Assembly (NCBI GenBank): GCA_003605035.1
Contig: QZKJ01000032.1
Location: 1-46,515 of the forward strand
From: Desulfurivibrio sp.
GTDB lineage: Bacteria > Desulfobacterota > Desulfobulbia > Desulfobulbales > SURF-16
Length of the DNA stretch: 46,515 nt
Direction: 5' to 3'
This document shows, piece by piece, positions 18,556 through 25,444 of this stretch; within the stretch, counting starts at the first letter, position 1, and each line of letters begins with the position of its first letter. Below the pieces are notes generated by a model. It was not told where the DNA came from. It saw nothing but the letters and a program-made list of their open reading frames with translations, and did not search any database. A program made the translations under genes and the position numbers.

Positions 18556-19374
18556 TCAAACCGTTCTCTTTTCCCAGGATAACAAGGCCCATTTCACCCG
18601 GGAACTCCGCCTGAGGGTATAGGTGCCGGCATCACTTTGCTCCAGCCGTTCATCGACATAGGCTGCCAGCCCCGCCTCCTCGGCGGGTGTGAGTTCGTCA
18701 AGCATCCAGCGGCAGCTCTCAACGGCATCTTCTCTGGTGGCAAATGTTTTGTTCTGGTCGATTTCAATATAATCGATTTTAGGATGAATCCCCAGCTGAT
18801 ACAAGAGATTCACCGTAAAAATAAAGTCAGGGCCTGGTTCAAAAGGGCGGCCGACCGCGGCAAACAGCTCCGGATCAAACGGGCCGCTGCCCACCCGGTC
18901 GGCGATAAAGACCTTTTCCGTGGCCCAGCCATGCATTTTTTCCAGAGCGCTTTTCAGGTCGACAACGGACAGGGAGCGGGAGCTGATGACCACTTCATGC
19001 TCCGCGATCCCCAGCTGGCGCCAGTCATCGGTCCAGGAGGCCTGGATGGCGGTGATATTGGTGATACCCTGCCGGGCCGCCCTGCTCTCCAGTTCCGCCA
19101 GCATGGCAGCGGAAAAGTCAAGGGCGGTCACGGCCTGCACCCTGGCCGCCAGCGGCAGGGCCAGGGTGCCCGGGCCTGAGCCGATATCAAGCACCCGCCA
19201 GTGCGGTTCGGGTTTGACCAGCTGCAGGAAGCGCTCGGCATAACTTGAGTCGATATTTCTTTTGGCAAAGCCAGGGGCGCGCCTGTCCCAGTCGCTTCTG
19301 CCCTTTTTTTTCCAGCTTTTGCGCCGGCGCGCCTCCTGCCAGAGTCTGTTCCAGTCTATGTCTTTATAGTGCAT
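18556..19374 (-). CDS. Class I SAM-dependent methyltransferase
   Basis: 272 residues. The SAM-binding motif I is VLDIGSGPGTLALPLA (about 62-77), with ALDFSAAML as motif II. The N-terminus is basic and tryptophan-rich (RRRKSWKKKGRSDWDRRAPGFA), possibly for RNA or membrane contact. The C-terminal half has no recognised substrate signature. It leads the tight operon with trkA, trkH, mnmG and the cyclase. Whether it modifies RNA (next to mnmG) or a small molecule cannot be told. Confidence 0.75.
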   Translation of the reverse strand: MHYKDIDWNRLWQEARRRKSWKKKGRSDWDRRAPGFAKRNIDSSYAERFLQLVKPEPHWRVLDIGSGPGTLALPLAARVQAVTALDFSAAMLAELESRAARQGITNITAIQASWTDDWRQLGIAEHEVVISSRSLSVVDLKSALEKMHGWATEKVFIADRVGSGPFDPELFAAVGRPFEPGPDFIFTVNLLYQLGIHPKIDYIEIDQNKTFATREDAVESCRWMLDELTPAEEAGLAAYVDERLEQSDAGTYTLRRSSRVKWALLSWEKRTV

Positions 19375-19436
19375 AAGGGGTGATCCTGTTTCCGGAGAGT
19401 GAAACAGTCCTGATTTTCGGGTGGAGACGGCACAGG

Positions 19437-19490
19437 GAGCCGTAACGAAATGCTCAATAAGGAAGAGGTTATTTCGTAACGGCGCCTAAT
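19437..19490. repeat. Hairpin repeat, family A copy 2
   Basis: Arms GCCGTAACGAAAT and ATTTCGTAACGGCGC flank GCTCAATAAGGAAGAGGTT; the sequence then continues CCTAATCCC. It is homologous to the element at 10121-10172. It overlaps the last bases of the FmdB-like gene, whose TAG stop lies at 19488-19486, and may work as a transcript end. Confidence 0.6.
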
Positions 19491-19800
19491 CCCGGATTTT
19501 CGACTTCAGGTCAGGCATGGTTTCCGGCTTGCGCACATCCCATACCCTGCTTTCCTTGCCGGTGGCGGTCACATTCTCGTAGACGCCGTCGTCCCGGCGT
19601 ACCAGTTTGGTGAAGCCGTGGTTCTTCAAATCGCTGTTGGTCTTCGGCGTGCTGACCGCGCAGAGGGAAATGAGCCTTCTGACCGGTTCCCCGCATTCCG
19701 GACAAGTTGTCAATCTTTCGCTGGTAATGGACTGGCTCATCTCGAAATGGCTGCCGAGCCGGCAGGCCGGTCCCAGGTGTTCATACTCGTAGATTGGCAT
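19486..19800 (-). CDS. FmdB-like zinc ribbon protein
   Basis: 104 residues starting MPIYEYEHLG, the hallmark of the FmdB/CxxC zinc ribbon family. The second ligand pair is present (TTCPECGEPVRRLIS), but the usual first CxxCG pair after PIYEY is replaced by EHLGPACRLGSHFE, leaving one Cys and a nearby His. Zinc might bind through His/Cys, or not at all. The tail (residues 50-104) is polar and extended. Family members are poorly characterised; some are near amidase or formate-metabolism genes. It lies nine bases downstream of the methyltransferase gene, so is probably co-transcribed with it. Confidence 0.75.
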   Translation of the reverse strand: MPIYEYEHLGPACRLGSHFEMSQSITSERLTTCPECGEPVRRLISLCAVSTPKTNSDLKNHGFTKLVRRDDGVYENVTATGKESRVWDVRKPETMPDLKSKIRD

Positions 19801-19809
19801 GGGAAACGG

Positions 19810-20499
19810 CTATTTTCTCTTTAAACGGTTGATAATGATGGTTAATTCCCCTTCGTCGGATTTCATTTTTCGGGCGCTGACCGCCACCTCATACTCTTTC
19901 TGGGCCAGGTCAAGAAATTTTGGCAGGCTTTTGCGCCGGGCGTCATGGGCAATATAAATCGTGCCCTGCGGGGCAAGATACTGCTTGAAGACGTTGAGCA
20001 GCGGTTGAAAAAATTCATCGCGAAAGAGAATTTCCGCTCCGATGATGGTGTCAAAAAGGGGCATGGCCGGCGGTTTTTTCCAGTCGATCATTCTGAAGGC
20101 AACGTCTTGCAAACCATTTGCCGCTGCGCTGACCCGCTGAAAATCAAGGATATGGGGTTCGTAATCACTCAGGGTCACCTTGTAGCCTTTTGCCGCGGCA
20201 ACCAGTCCCGGCGCGGCAAGTCCAGCGCCCAGCTCAAGCAGGGTCTGACCCGGCTGGCACGGCATGCTGGCCATGATATCGGCTAGCAGCAGCGAAGCCT
20301 CCCACAGCTTGACCCAGAAGGGAAAGCTCGACACATCGGCAAAGGGATCCCTGCCTGCCAGAAGATGTTCAAGGTCCTGCACCTGCAGAATTTTAAGCTC
20401 CACATCCCGGATGCGCAGGGGTTCAAAGCCGACTTTATATTTTTTACTGATCCTGTGCAGCACGTCCCGGGTCTTTTCCGGCAAATGTATTTCATTCAC
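19810..20499 (-). CDS. Class I methyltransferase (Methyltransf_16/ETFB-lysine-methyltransferase-like)
   Basis: 229 residues. FPFWVKLWEASLLLADIM followed by LLELGAGLAAPGLVAAAKGYKVTLSDY is the typical order of the METTL/Methyltransf_16 group: a PFWxxxWxAS lead-in, then SAM motif I and an acidic motif II. A later GAEILFRDEFF holds the post-motif segment. Family members methylate protein lysines or small molecules; the target here is unknown. It starts at an ATG following a TATCAAACG stretch without a strong ribosome site. It probably forms a two-gene unit with the FmdB-like protein. Confidence 0.72.
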   Translation of the reverse strand: MNEIHLPEKTRDVLHRISKKYKVGFEPLRIRDVELKILQVQDLEHLLAGRDPFADVSSFPFWVKLWEASLLLADIMASMPCQPGQTLLELGAGLAAPGLVAAAKGYKVTLSDYEPHILDFQRVSAAANGLQDVAFRMIDWKKPPAMPLFDTIIGAEILFRDEFFQPLLNVFKQYLAPQGTIYIAHDARRKSLPKFLDLAQKEYEVAVSARKMKSDEGELTIIINRLKRK

Positions 20500-20521
20500 G
20501 TTTGATAACCTTTTGCTTTAC

Positions 20522-20694
20522 GAGCCTCAAATGAACATCTACTCCGATCGGCTAAAAATATCCTGGGCGTCGTCTTCATGGTGAAATCGTCCTCAACGTA
20601 GCACTGCTACGATTCCGGGCGATTTCACCACTCATCCTTGCCCAGAATATTTTTCTCTCGATCTCGTTACGACGTTCATTTTGCAAGAGGCTCT
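20522..20694. repeat. Large imperfect palindrome (about 170 bp hairpin element)
   Basis: The centre CGTAGCA-CTGCTACG is flanked by GGTGAAATCG/CGATTTCACC, then AAAAATATCCTGGGC/GCCCAGAATATTTTT, then outer ends GAGCCTC...ATGAAC and GTTCAT...GAGGCTC. Nearly the whole gap between the methyltransferase and uppP folds back on itself. No coding potential. It is probably a MITE-like or REP-type element, or two inverted copies of a shorter repeat; mobility is not shown. Confidence 0.65.
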
Positions 20695-20698
20695 TACT

Positions 20699-21511
20699 TT
20701 ATTGATAACCGAGCAACAGGGCAATGACCACGATGGCCGAGAGGAAAAAGCGGTAATAGGCAAAAACAGCCAGGGATCTGGTCCGCACAAATTTCATCAG
20801 CAGGGCGATGACCAGATAGCCGGAAACCGCCGAAGCGATAAAGCCGGTCAGATAAAAGAGCATTTCGCTCTGATTCAGGCCCATGCTGAATATTTTCGGC
20901 AATTTATAGATGCCGGCTCCGAAAATAATCGGCGCGGACAATAAAAAGGAAAAGCGGGCGGTGGCCGGACGGTCCAGGCCGAGAAAGAGTCCTGCGGTCA
21001 TGGTGCTGCCGCTTCTTGACACGCCGGGGATGATGGCCACGGCCTGGGCCAGGCCGATGATGAGCGCATCCTTGCCGGTGATGGCGCTGAAACTGCGCTG
21101 GCGGTTCCCCATTTTTTCCGCGAGCCAGAGAAAGAGCCCGGCAGCTGCCAGGGACAAGGCCACGGTGGCCGGCCCGCGCAACAGGGTTTCCGCGGCATGC
21201 TCACCCAGCAGGCCCGCGACCACGGCCGGGATGGTGGCCAAGGCGATGAAAAGTGCCAGGCGCCGGCTCTGCCGGGCCTCCTGTTCGGCATTTTTACTGA
21301 GCAGGGCCAGGGCCATGGCGTAAAAATCATTGCGGAAATAGGCGAGGATGGCCAGCAGGGTGCCCATGTGCAGGGCGATGTCAAAGGTGAGCCCGGCCTC
21401 TTCAATGTGGAAAAAGGCCTCAGCCAGGGCCAGATGGCCGGAACTCGAGACAGGGAGAAATTCGGTTGCGCCCTGCAGAATTCCAAGAAAAGCGGCATAG
21501 AGTAAGTTCAC
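20699..21511 (-). CDS. uppP: Undecaprenyl-diphosphatase UppP (BacA)
   Basis: 270 residues, multipass membrane protein, normal family length. Both catalytic motifs are present: GILQGATEFLPVSSSGHL at the N-terminus and GVSRSGSTMTAGL near residue 165. It dephosphorylates undecaprenyl pyrophosphate to recycle the lipid carrier of peptidoglycan and envelope glycans, and confers bacitracin tolerance. The start is a GTG (21511) with only a weak GGACTCC upstream. It overlaps the stop of a small upstream frame by four bases (GTGA), which may couple translation. Confidence 0.94.
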   Translation of the reverse strand: MNLLYAAFLGILQGATEFLPVSSSGHLALAEAFFHIEEAGLTFDIALHMGTLLAILAYFRNDFYAMALALLSKNAEQEARQSRRLALFIALATIPAVVAGLLGEHAAETLLRGPATVALSLAAAGLFLWLAEKMGNRQRSFSAITGKDALIIGLAQAVAIIPGVSRSGSTMTAGLFLGLDRPATARFSFLLSAPIIFGAGIYKLPKIFSMGLNQSEMLFYLTGFIASAVSGYLVIALLMKFVRTRSLAVFAYYRFFLSAIVVIALLLGYQ

Positions 21512-21720
21512 GTGCGGAGTCCGTATCGGTCATGCAATTCGGGGTGTGGCGTCTTTTTGGTTTTCCACACCCGGTTCATTGAAAAAACTTCGTAACTATC
21601 GGGCTTGGGACGAAAAACGTTCGATTCACCCCGGTGCTGCTGGATAGTTATAAAACTTCCTATATTTACTTTACCTGGCAAGGCCAGCCAATGTTTTTTT
21701 ACTGTCCTGGGAGAAAACAT
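21508..21720 (-). CDS. Possible 70-residue leader gene coupled to uppP
   Basis: An open frame from ATG 21720 (preceded by CAGGGGCAAA, a reasonable ribosome site) ending in a TGA that overlaps the GTG start of uppP. The product is basic and polar (MFSPRTVKKHWLALPGKVN...), with no recognised domain, membrane segment or Cys. The overlap argues for a real, coupled gene; the composition and lack of homology argue for a chance frame. Treat as doubtful. Confidence 0.3.
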   Translation of the reverse strand: MFSPRTVKKHWLALPGKVNIGSFITIQQHRGESNVFRPKPDSYEVFSMNRVWKTKKTPHPELHDRYGLRT

Positions 21721-21885
21721 TTTGCCCCTGCCTCGCTCAGACGAGCCGCGGGCAGGTGTCAGGCGGTGCGCCGGGATGGGCTGGTCACCGGGATCTGTCT
21801 GGCCTCCCCGGAAAGGGGCGGCGTTTTACGTATGCTTGGCGAAATCCACTGGGCGGATCATGGTAGGCAGGCTGCATTCATAAAA
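21721..21885. ncRNA. Possible structured RNA, class unknown
   Basis: The 165-base interval is GC-rich and fold-prone: outer CCTGCCT (about 21727-21733) can pair with AGGCAGG (about 21866-21872), a CCCC-GGAAA-GGGG hairpin sits inside, and ATCC-ACTGGGC-GGAT forms a small stem. Stops interrupt the minus frame early and the plus frames have no ribosome site. The strand is unclear. I considered Moco-type riboswitch and 6S RNA and could not confirm either. Confidence 0.28.
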
Positions 21886-21919
21886 AAAGACCGTTTCATC
21901 CGAAGATCAAACGGTCTTT
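21882..21919 (-). terminator. Intrinsic terminator of the small exported protein gene
   Basis: Eleven-base perfect arms AAAGACCGTTT / AAACGGTCTTT with a 12-base loop, followed on the minus strand by seven Ts. It lies 27 bases past the stop of the 68-residue gene. Confidence 0.85.
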
Positions 21920-21946
21920 GTCCAGCAGTTTAAACAGGGGAAAAAA

Positions 21947-22153
21947 TTAGCAACCTTCTACAGCTTTGCCTTTTGCGGCTTTTACATCAACTTTGTCCCC
22001 AGCTTTCAGATCGCCGGCGCCGTCACAGGTCATGGTTACTTTGTCGCCTTCTACGCTATCAACGGTGCATTTAATTTTAGCAGCCAGAGATACGGTTGCG
22101 GTGCTTGCGATAAAAGCTGCAGCCAATGCCAGAGTCAAAAGTTTTTTGCTCAT
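21947..22153 (-). CDS. Small exported protein of unknown function (68 aa)
   Basis: A 68-residue precursor: Sec signal peptide MSKKLLTLALAAAFIASTA...SLAA, then about 43 mature residues, AKIKCTVDSVEGDKVTMTCD... ending AVEGC. The mature part has three cysteines and alternating beta-strand pattern, consistent with a tiny OB-like or beta-barrel periplasmic protein. Ribosome site AAAGGAG is strong, a TTGACA/TATTAA promoter sits upstream and a strong terminator follows, so it is a monocistronic, probably well-expressed gene. I know of no demonstrated function; metal or redox binding through the cysteines is a guess. Confidence 0.8.
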   Translation of the reverse strand: MSKKLLTLALAAAFIASTATVSLAAKIKCTVDSVEGDKVTMTCDGAGDLKAGDKVDVKAAKGKAVEGC

Positions 22154-22213
22154 TTGTTTCTCCTTTGATGTTTTGCTGATCTATAAAAACTAACCACCCT
22201 AACCATACGCGAT

Positions 22214-22243
22214 TTAATATACCTTGCCTCATTCATATGTCAA
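22214..22243 (-). promoter_or_regulatory. Sigma70-type promoter of the small exported protein gene
   Basis: On the minus strand, TTGACA (22243-22238) and TATTAA (22219-22214) are separated by 18 bases, about 60 bp upstream of the ATG at 22153. Confidence 0.6.
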
Positions 22244-22270
22244 CCCCAAAATGAATTGACGTTCAATCGC

Positions 22271-22312
22271 AAAACCGGCGTCCGGCCGGCCACTGCTTGT
22301 CTCGCCGGCCGG
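22271..22312 (-). terminator. Terminator of the TlpA-like gene
   Basis: Nine-base GC arms CCGGCCGGC (22282-22290) and GCCGGCCGG (22304-22312) with a 13-base loop; on the minus strand the stem is followed by ACGCCGGTTTTG. It lies about 14 bases past the stop of the thioredoxin-like gene. Confidence 0.55.
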
Positions 22313-22325
22313 TCCGCAGAGCCTT

Positions 22326-22832
22326 TCACGGCAACAGTTGTTTGATATCCTCGGCAAAAATCGTGTGTCCCACAAAGCCCGGATAATTTTTGATCACATT
22401 TCCCTGCTGATTGACCAGAAATGAGGTGGGAATGCCGACGATGCCGCCGAAATCGCTGGTCACTTTTGAATCAGCCATGAGAACCGGGTAGTTAATTCCT
22501 GTTTTTTCAATCACCTTTTTTACCGGGCTCGTGCCTCCCTGGTCCACGGAAATTGCCACCACGGTGAAGCCTTTTGCGCCAAATTCTTTCTGCAGGTCGA
22601 TGAGGGAAGGAATTTCCTGCATGCAGGGCGGGCACCAGGTGGCGAAGAAGGTAATAAGCATGACCTTGCCCTGCAATTCGTTACTGTCGAGCGTCTTGCC
22701 GTCCGTTACCGATTTGAGTGCGAAATGGGGCATGGTGGCCGCTGCCGATAACGGACTGACCGGGGCAAGGAAAAGGAAGAGCAAGATCATCACGAGAAAA
22801 AAGTTTATTTTTTTGAGTGGATTTTTTTTCAT
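22326..22832 (-). CDS. TlpA/ResA-type periplasmic thioredoxin-like protein
   Basis: 168 residues from MKKNPLKKINFFLVMILLFL; this ATG (22832) gives a proper signal peptide/anchor, whereas the longer frame would bury it. The thioredoxin fold follows, with active site FFATWCPPC (Cys67 and Cys70), the AISVDQGG segment and cis-proline in GIPTSFLV. TlpA/ResA proteins reduce disulfides in the periplasm, commonly for cytochrome c maturation. No cytochrome maturation gene is adjacent, so the client is unknown. It is divergent from the MFS transporter gene. Confidence 0.88.
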   Translation of the reverse strand: MKKNPLKKINFFLVMILLFLFLAPVSPLSAAATMPHFALKSVTDGKTLDSNELQGKVMLITFFATWCPPCMQEIPSLIDLQKEFGAKGFTVVAISVDQGGTSPVKKVIEKTGINYPVLMADSKVTSDFGGIVGIPTSFLVNQQGNVIKNYPGFVGHTIFAEDIKQLLP

Positions 22833-22966
22833 TATTTCACCATATGGAGTAGAACGCGTTAAAATTTGTTGGCGGCTTGGTTCATCCGGCAATTGTATGC
22901 ATTTTAAGATAATTAGACTACTCAAAATGTTCGTTTCATGTCAATAAAAAGATACTTTGTCAGGGT

Positions 22967-24421
22967 TTGCGCAAAGCTGTGGGTCTCGTTGATAAAAAAA
23001 TTCTGATATTTCTGGTGGTTGCCTCGGGGGTTTTTCTTTCCACCCTGGACAGCTCCATGGTGAATATCGCTCTTCCCGCGATTATGGCAGAGTTTCAGGC
23101 CCCGCTGCACAAGACCGAGTGGGTGGTGATGGCCTATCTGCTGACCACCAGCTCCACCCTGCTCTTCTGGGGGCATCTGGCCGACCGCCTGGGCCGGAGC
23201 AGGTTCTACGGGCTTGGTTTGCTGCTGTTCGGTCTGGGCTCGGCGGGCTGCGCCTTTGCCGTCTCCCTGAATATGCTGATCAGCGCCCGTTTTTTTCAGG
23301 CCCTGGGGGCGGCCATGATGATGGCCAACGGGCCGGCCATTATCAGGCAGACATTTGCCCCGGAAAAGCTTGGCCGCAGCATGGGATTCATCGGCATTCC
23401 CGTTTCCCTGGGCCTGATGAGCGGTCCGTTGGTGGGCGGCTACCTCATTGAGTTCTTTTCCTGGCGGGCCCTGTTTCTGCTCTCACTTGGGGCAAGCCTG
23501 TGCTTTGCCCTGCTGGCCCGCTTCATTCTGCCGCCAACCCCGGTCCGGCAGAGGGCACAGGGCCGCTACGACTGGCCCGGGGCCTTGCTCTGGTGTTTTC
23601 TGCTGGTCACCGCCTCCTTTTCGCTCACCCATGCCTTTTCCGGGCAGATTCACCCCCTGTGGAGCGTGGCCATGATCAGCTGCGCCCTTGCCGCCCTGTT
23701 GCTGTTCATCAGAATGGAAACACGGGCGGCAGAGCCGGTGCTGCCGCTGTCCTTTCTGAAAAAAAGATTTTTTACCATCGGCTTTGTCAGCGCGCTGCTC
23801 TCCTTTCTGCTGCTCTTTTTTGTGCTCATCCTCATCCCCTTTTACCTTGATCTGGTGCTGGAACTTTCCGCCTCCAGAACAGGGCTGATCATGACCACCA
23901 TCCCTCTGGCCGTCATGATCGCCGCACCGGTGGCCGGCTGGCTTTCCGACTCGGTGGGGGCAAGAATTCTCTCCACCCTGGGGCTGGCCTTTTCCACCAT
24001 CGGTCTGCTACTGCTGGCCTTCCTTACTCCGGAAACGACACCAGCGGGAGTTGCCGCGCGGCTGTTTTTCCTGGGGCTCGGGCAGGCGATTTTTCTGTCA
24101 CCCAACAGCGCCTCGGTGCTGGCCCGCATGGCGGAAAAAAACAGTGGCACGGCGGCAGCGCTGCTCGCTACGGCCCGCAATCTTGGCATGATGCTGGGTG
24201 TTGCCCTGGCCGGCCTTTTTTTCGCCTTCTTTTTCCGGCAGTTTACCGGGGGAGTGGAACTGAAGGAGTACTCCATGGCGCATGCCCACTCTTTCTGCCT
24301 GGCCCTGCGCAGTTCCTTCCTGCTGGTTTCCCTGGTCGGCCTGGGCGCCGTGTTGCTTTCCTGGCAGAGACCGGTATTTATCAGTGCGAAGAGGGGATCA
24401 GACGCTGACGTCAAGGAGTGA
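22967..24421 (+). CDS. MFS drug-efflux-type transporter (DHA2 family)
   Basis: About 480 residues with 14 predicted membrane segments. The N-terminal motif LSTLDSSMVNIALPAI, motif A-like GHLADRLGRSRFYGLG and motif C-like GIPVSLGLMSGPLVGGYLIE are typical of the DHA2 (EmrB/QacA) group of proton antiporters. The start is uncertain: TTG at 22967 or GTG at 22979; neither has an ideal ribosome site (AGGGT precedes both). No MFP (EmrA) or TolC partner is present. The 3' end overlaps the convergent FliK-like gene by 24 bp. Confidence 0.85.
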   Translation: MRKAVGLVDKKILIFLVVASGVFLSTLDSSMVNIALPAIMAEFQAPLHKTEWVVMAYLLTTSSTLLFWGHLADRLGRSRFYGLGLLLFGLGSAGCAFAVSLNMLISARFFQALGAAMMMANGPAIIRQTFAPEKLGRSMGFIGIPVSLGLMSGPLVGGYLIEFFSWRALFLLSLGASLCFALLARFILPPTPVRQRAQGRYDWPGALLWCFLLVTASFSLTHAFSGQIHPLWSVAMISCALAALLLFIRMETRAAEPVLPLSFLKKRFFTIGFVSALLSFLLLFFVLILIPFYLDLVLELSASRTGLIMTTIPLAVMIAAPVAGWLSDSVGARILSTLGLAFSTIGLLLLAFLTPETTPAGVAARLFFLGLGQAIFLSPNSASVLARMAEKNSGTAAALLATARNLGMMLGVALAGLFFAFFFRQFTGGVELKEYSMAHAHSFCLALRSSFLLVSLVGLGAVLLSWQRPVFISAKRGSDADVKE

Positions 24422-25444
24422 GAAGCGTTGGATGGCAGCCTTTTCCTGCAGCGCCTGCTTCAGCTGGCTGATCATCCTCTCCCGTTTGACCCGGCAGGTG
24501 AAACCAACCGGATGATAGCCCTGTCTGGCCAGCAGCTGGACCAGCTCCTGGATATTGTCCGCCACATGGGCGCGGGCTTTTTCCGAGGCCAGCAGGAACT
24601 GCCCGCTGATTGCCCTGCCGCTGATGGTCGCCTGCAGGGCAACAGGGCCGAGCCTGCTCATCTCCAGAAAAAATGACAGGCCGTACTGTTCGCCCCGATC
24701 CTCTTCAGCCTGTTTTTCCAGGGAAAAAAGCCACTCGCCCCAACCGGAATTTCCGGCAAAAAAACAGGGAAAGAGCAAAAAGTTGGGGTCATTGGCCTGG
24801 GGCGGATGACTGTTTATCTGCTGATGCGCAGCCAGGATTTTTACCAGTTTATCCGTCCCGGGTTCGAGGCCGGGCTGCGGACCTGAGGCTTTTTGCTCGA
24901 GAGCGGCCAGCAGCTCCGCAATTTCCTGCGGTGAGCCGGCTGAGCTGCCCAGCAGGAGGGTCAGCGTCTTGATGGCTGCCGGGGAAGCCGCACCGTCGCT
25001 GGCCGCCGCAATCAGGCTGCCGGCCATGACCTGGCCGCCGGCAGATGGCTGGGAGGCAAGAGCTGGCATCAGGGCAGACAACATATCGGCCACCCCCCTG
25101 GCGTTTGCCGCGGCAAATGGAGTGCCGCTCACCAGCAGTTTCAGGAAATCCTGCACCGCCCCTTTTTTGGCGGCCAGGGTCAACAGGGGGAGGCCGCCGC
25201 TCTGCCCGGTTTCCAGCCACAGTTCGCTGCCCGGGATGAGCGGCACCAGGGTTCTGGCGCTCACCAGCTGCCCGCCCACCTCCAGCAGCACCTTGCCGTC
25301 GCCGGTGAATCCGGCCACCGTGCCTTTGATCAATTGACCGGGCGCAAAGGGCAGGTCGCCCGGGCTCTTGCCATCTACGGCGGGCTGGCCTGGCCTTGCT
25401 TCGATTTTAAGGATGGCGGGAGGGATTTGCTCAGATATTTTCAT
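24398..25444 (-). CDS. FliK C-terminal-domain-like protein (hook-length control family)
   Basis: 348 residues. The N-terminal part is Ala/Gly/Pro-rich and contains FAPGQLIKGTVAGFTGDGKVLLEVGGQLVSA, as seen in many FliK-like proteins of this group. The C-terminal 100 residues, GLSFFLEMSRLGPVALQATISGRAISGQFLLAS then HVADNIQELVQLLARQGYHP, match the Flg_hook (FliK-C) fold. No flagellar genes are nearby, so it may be a stray or divergent member. It overlaps the upstream kinase stop by 14 bases, indicating coupling, and overlaps the MFS gene at its 3' end on the opposite strand. Confidence 0.65.
   Translation of the reverse strand: MKISEQIPPAILKIEARPGQPAVDGKSPGDLPFAPGQLIKGTVAGFTGDGKVLLEVGGQLVSARTLVPLIPGSELWLETGQSGGLPLLTLAAKKGAVQDFLKLLVSGTPFAAANARGVADMLSALMPALASQPSAGGQVMAGSLIAAASDGAASPAAIKTLTLLLGSSAGSPQEIAELLAALEQKASGPQPGLEPGTDKLVKILAAHQQINSHPPQANDPNFLLFPCFFAGNSGWGEWLFSLEKQAEEDRGEQYGLSFFLEMSRLGPVALQATISGRAISGQFLLASEKARAHVADNIQELVQLLARQGYHPVGFTCRVKRERMISQLKQALQEKAAIQRFSLLDVSV

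Noticed and set aside
21605-21660. tRNA-like T-loop (CGTTCGATTCACCCC)
   Set aside because: No matching T-stem pairing, acceptor stem or anticodon arm.
21721-21885. Moco riboswitch or 6S RNA
   Set aside because: The CCTCCCCGGAAAGGGG hairpin is suggestive, but no molybdenum or 6S-context gene is adjacent and I could not match the remaining conserved positions.
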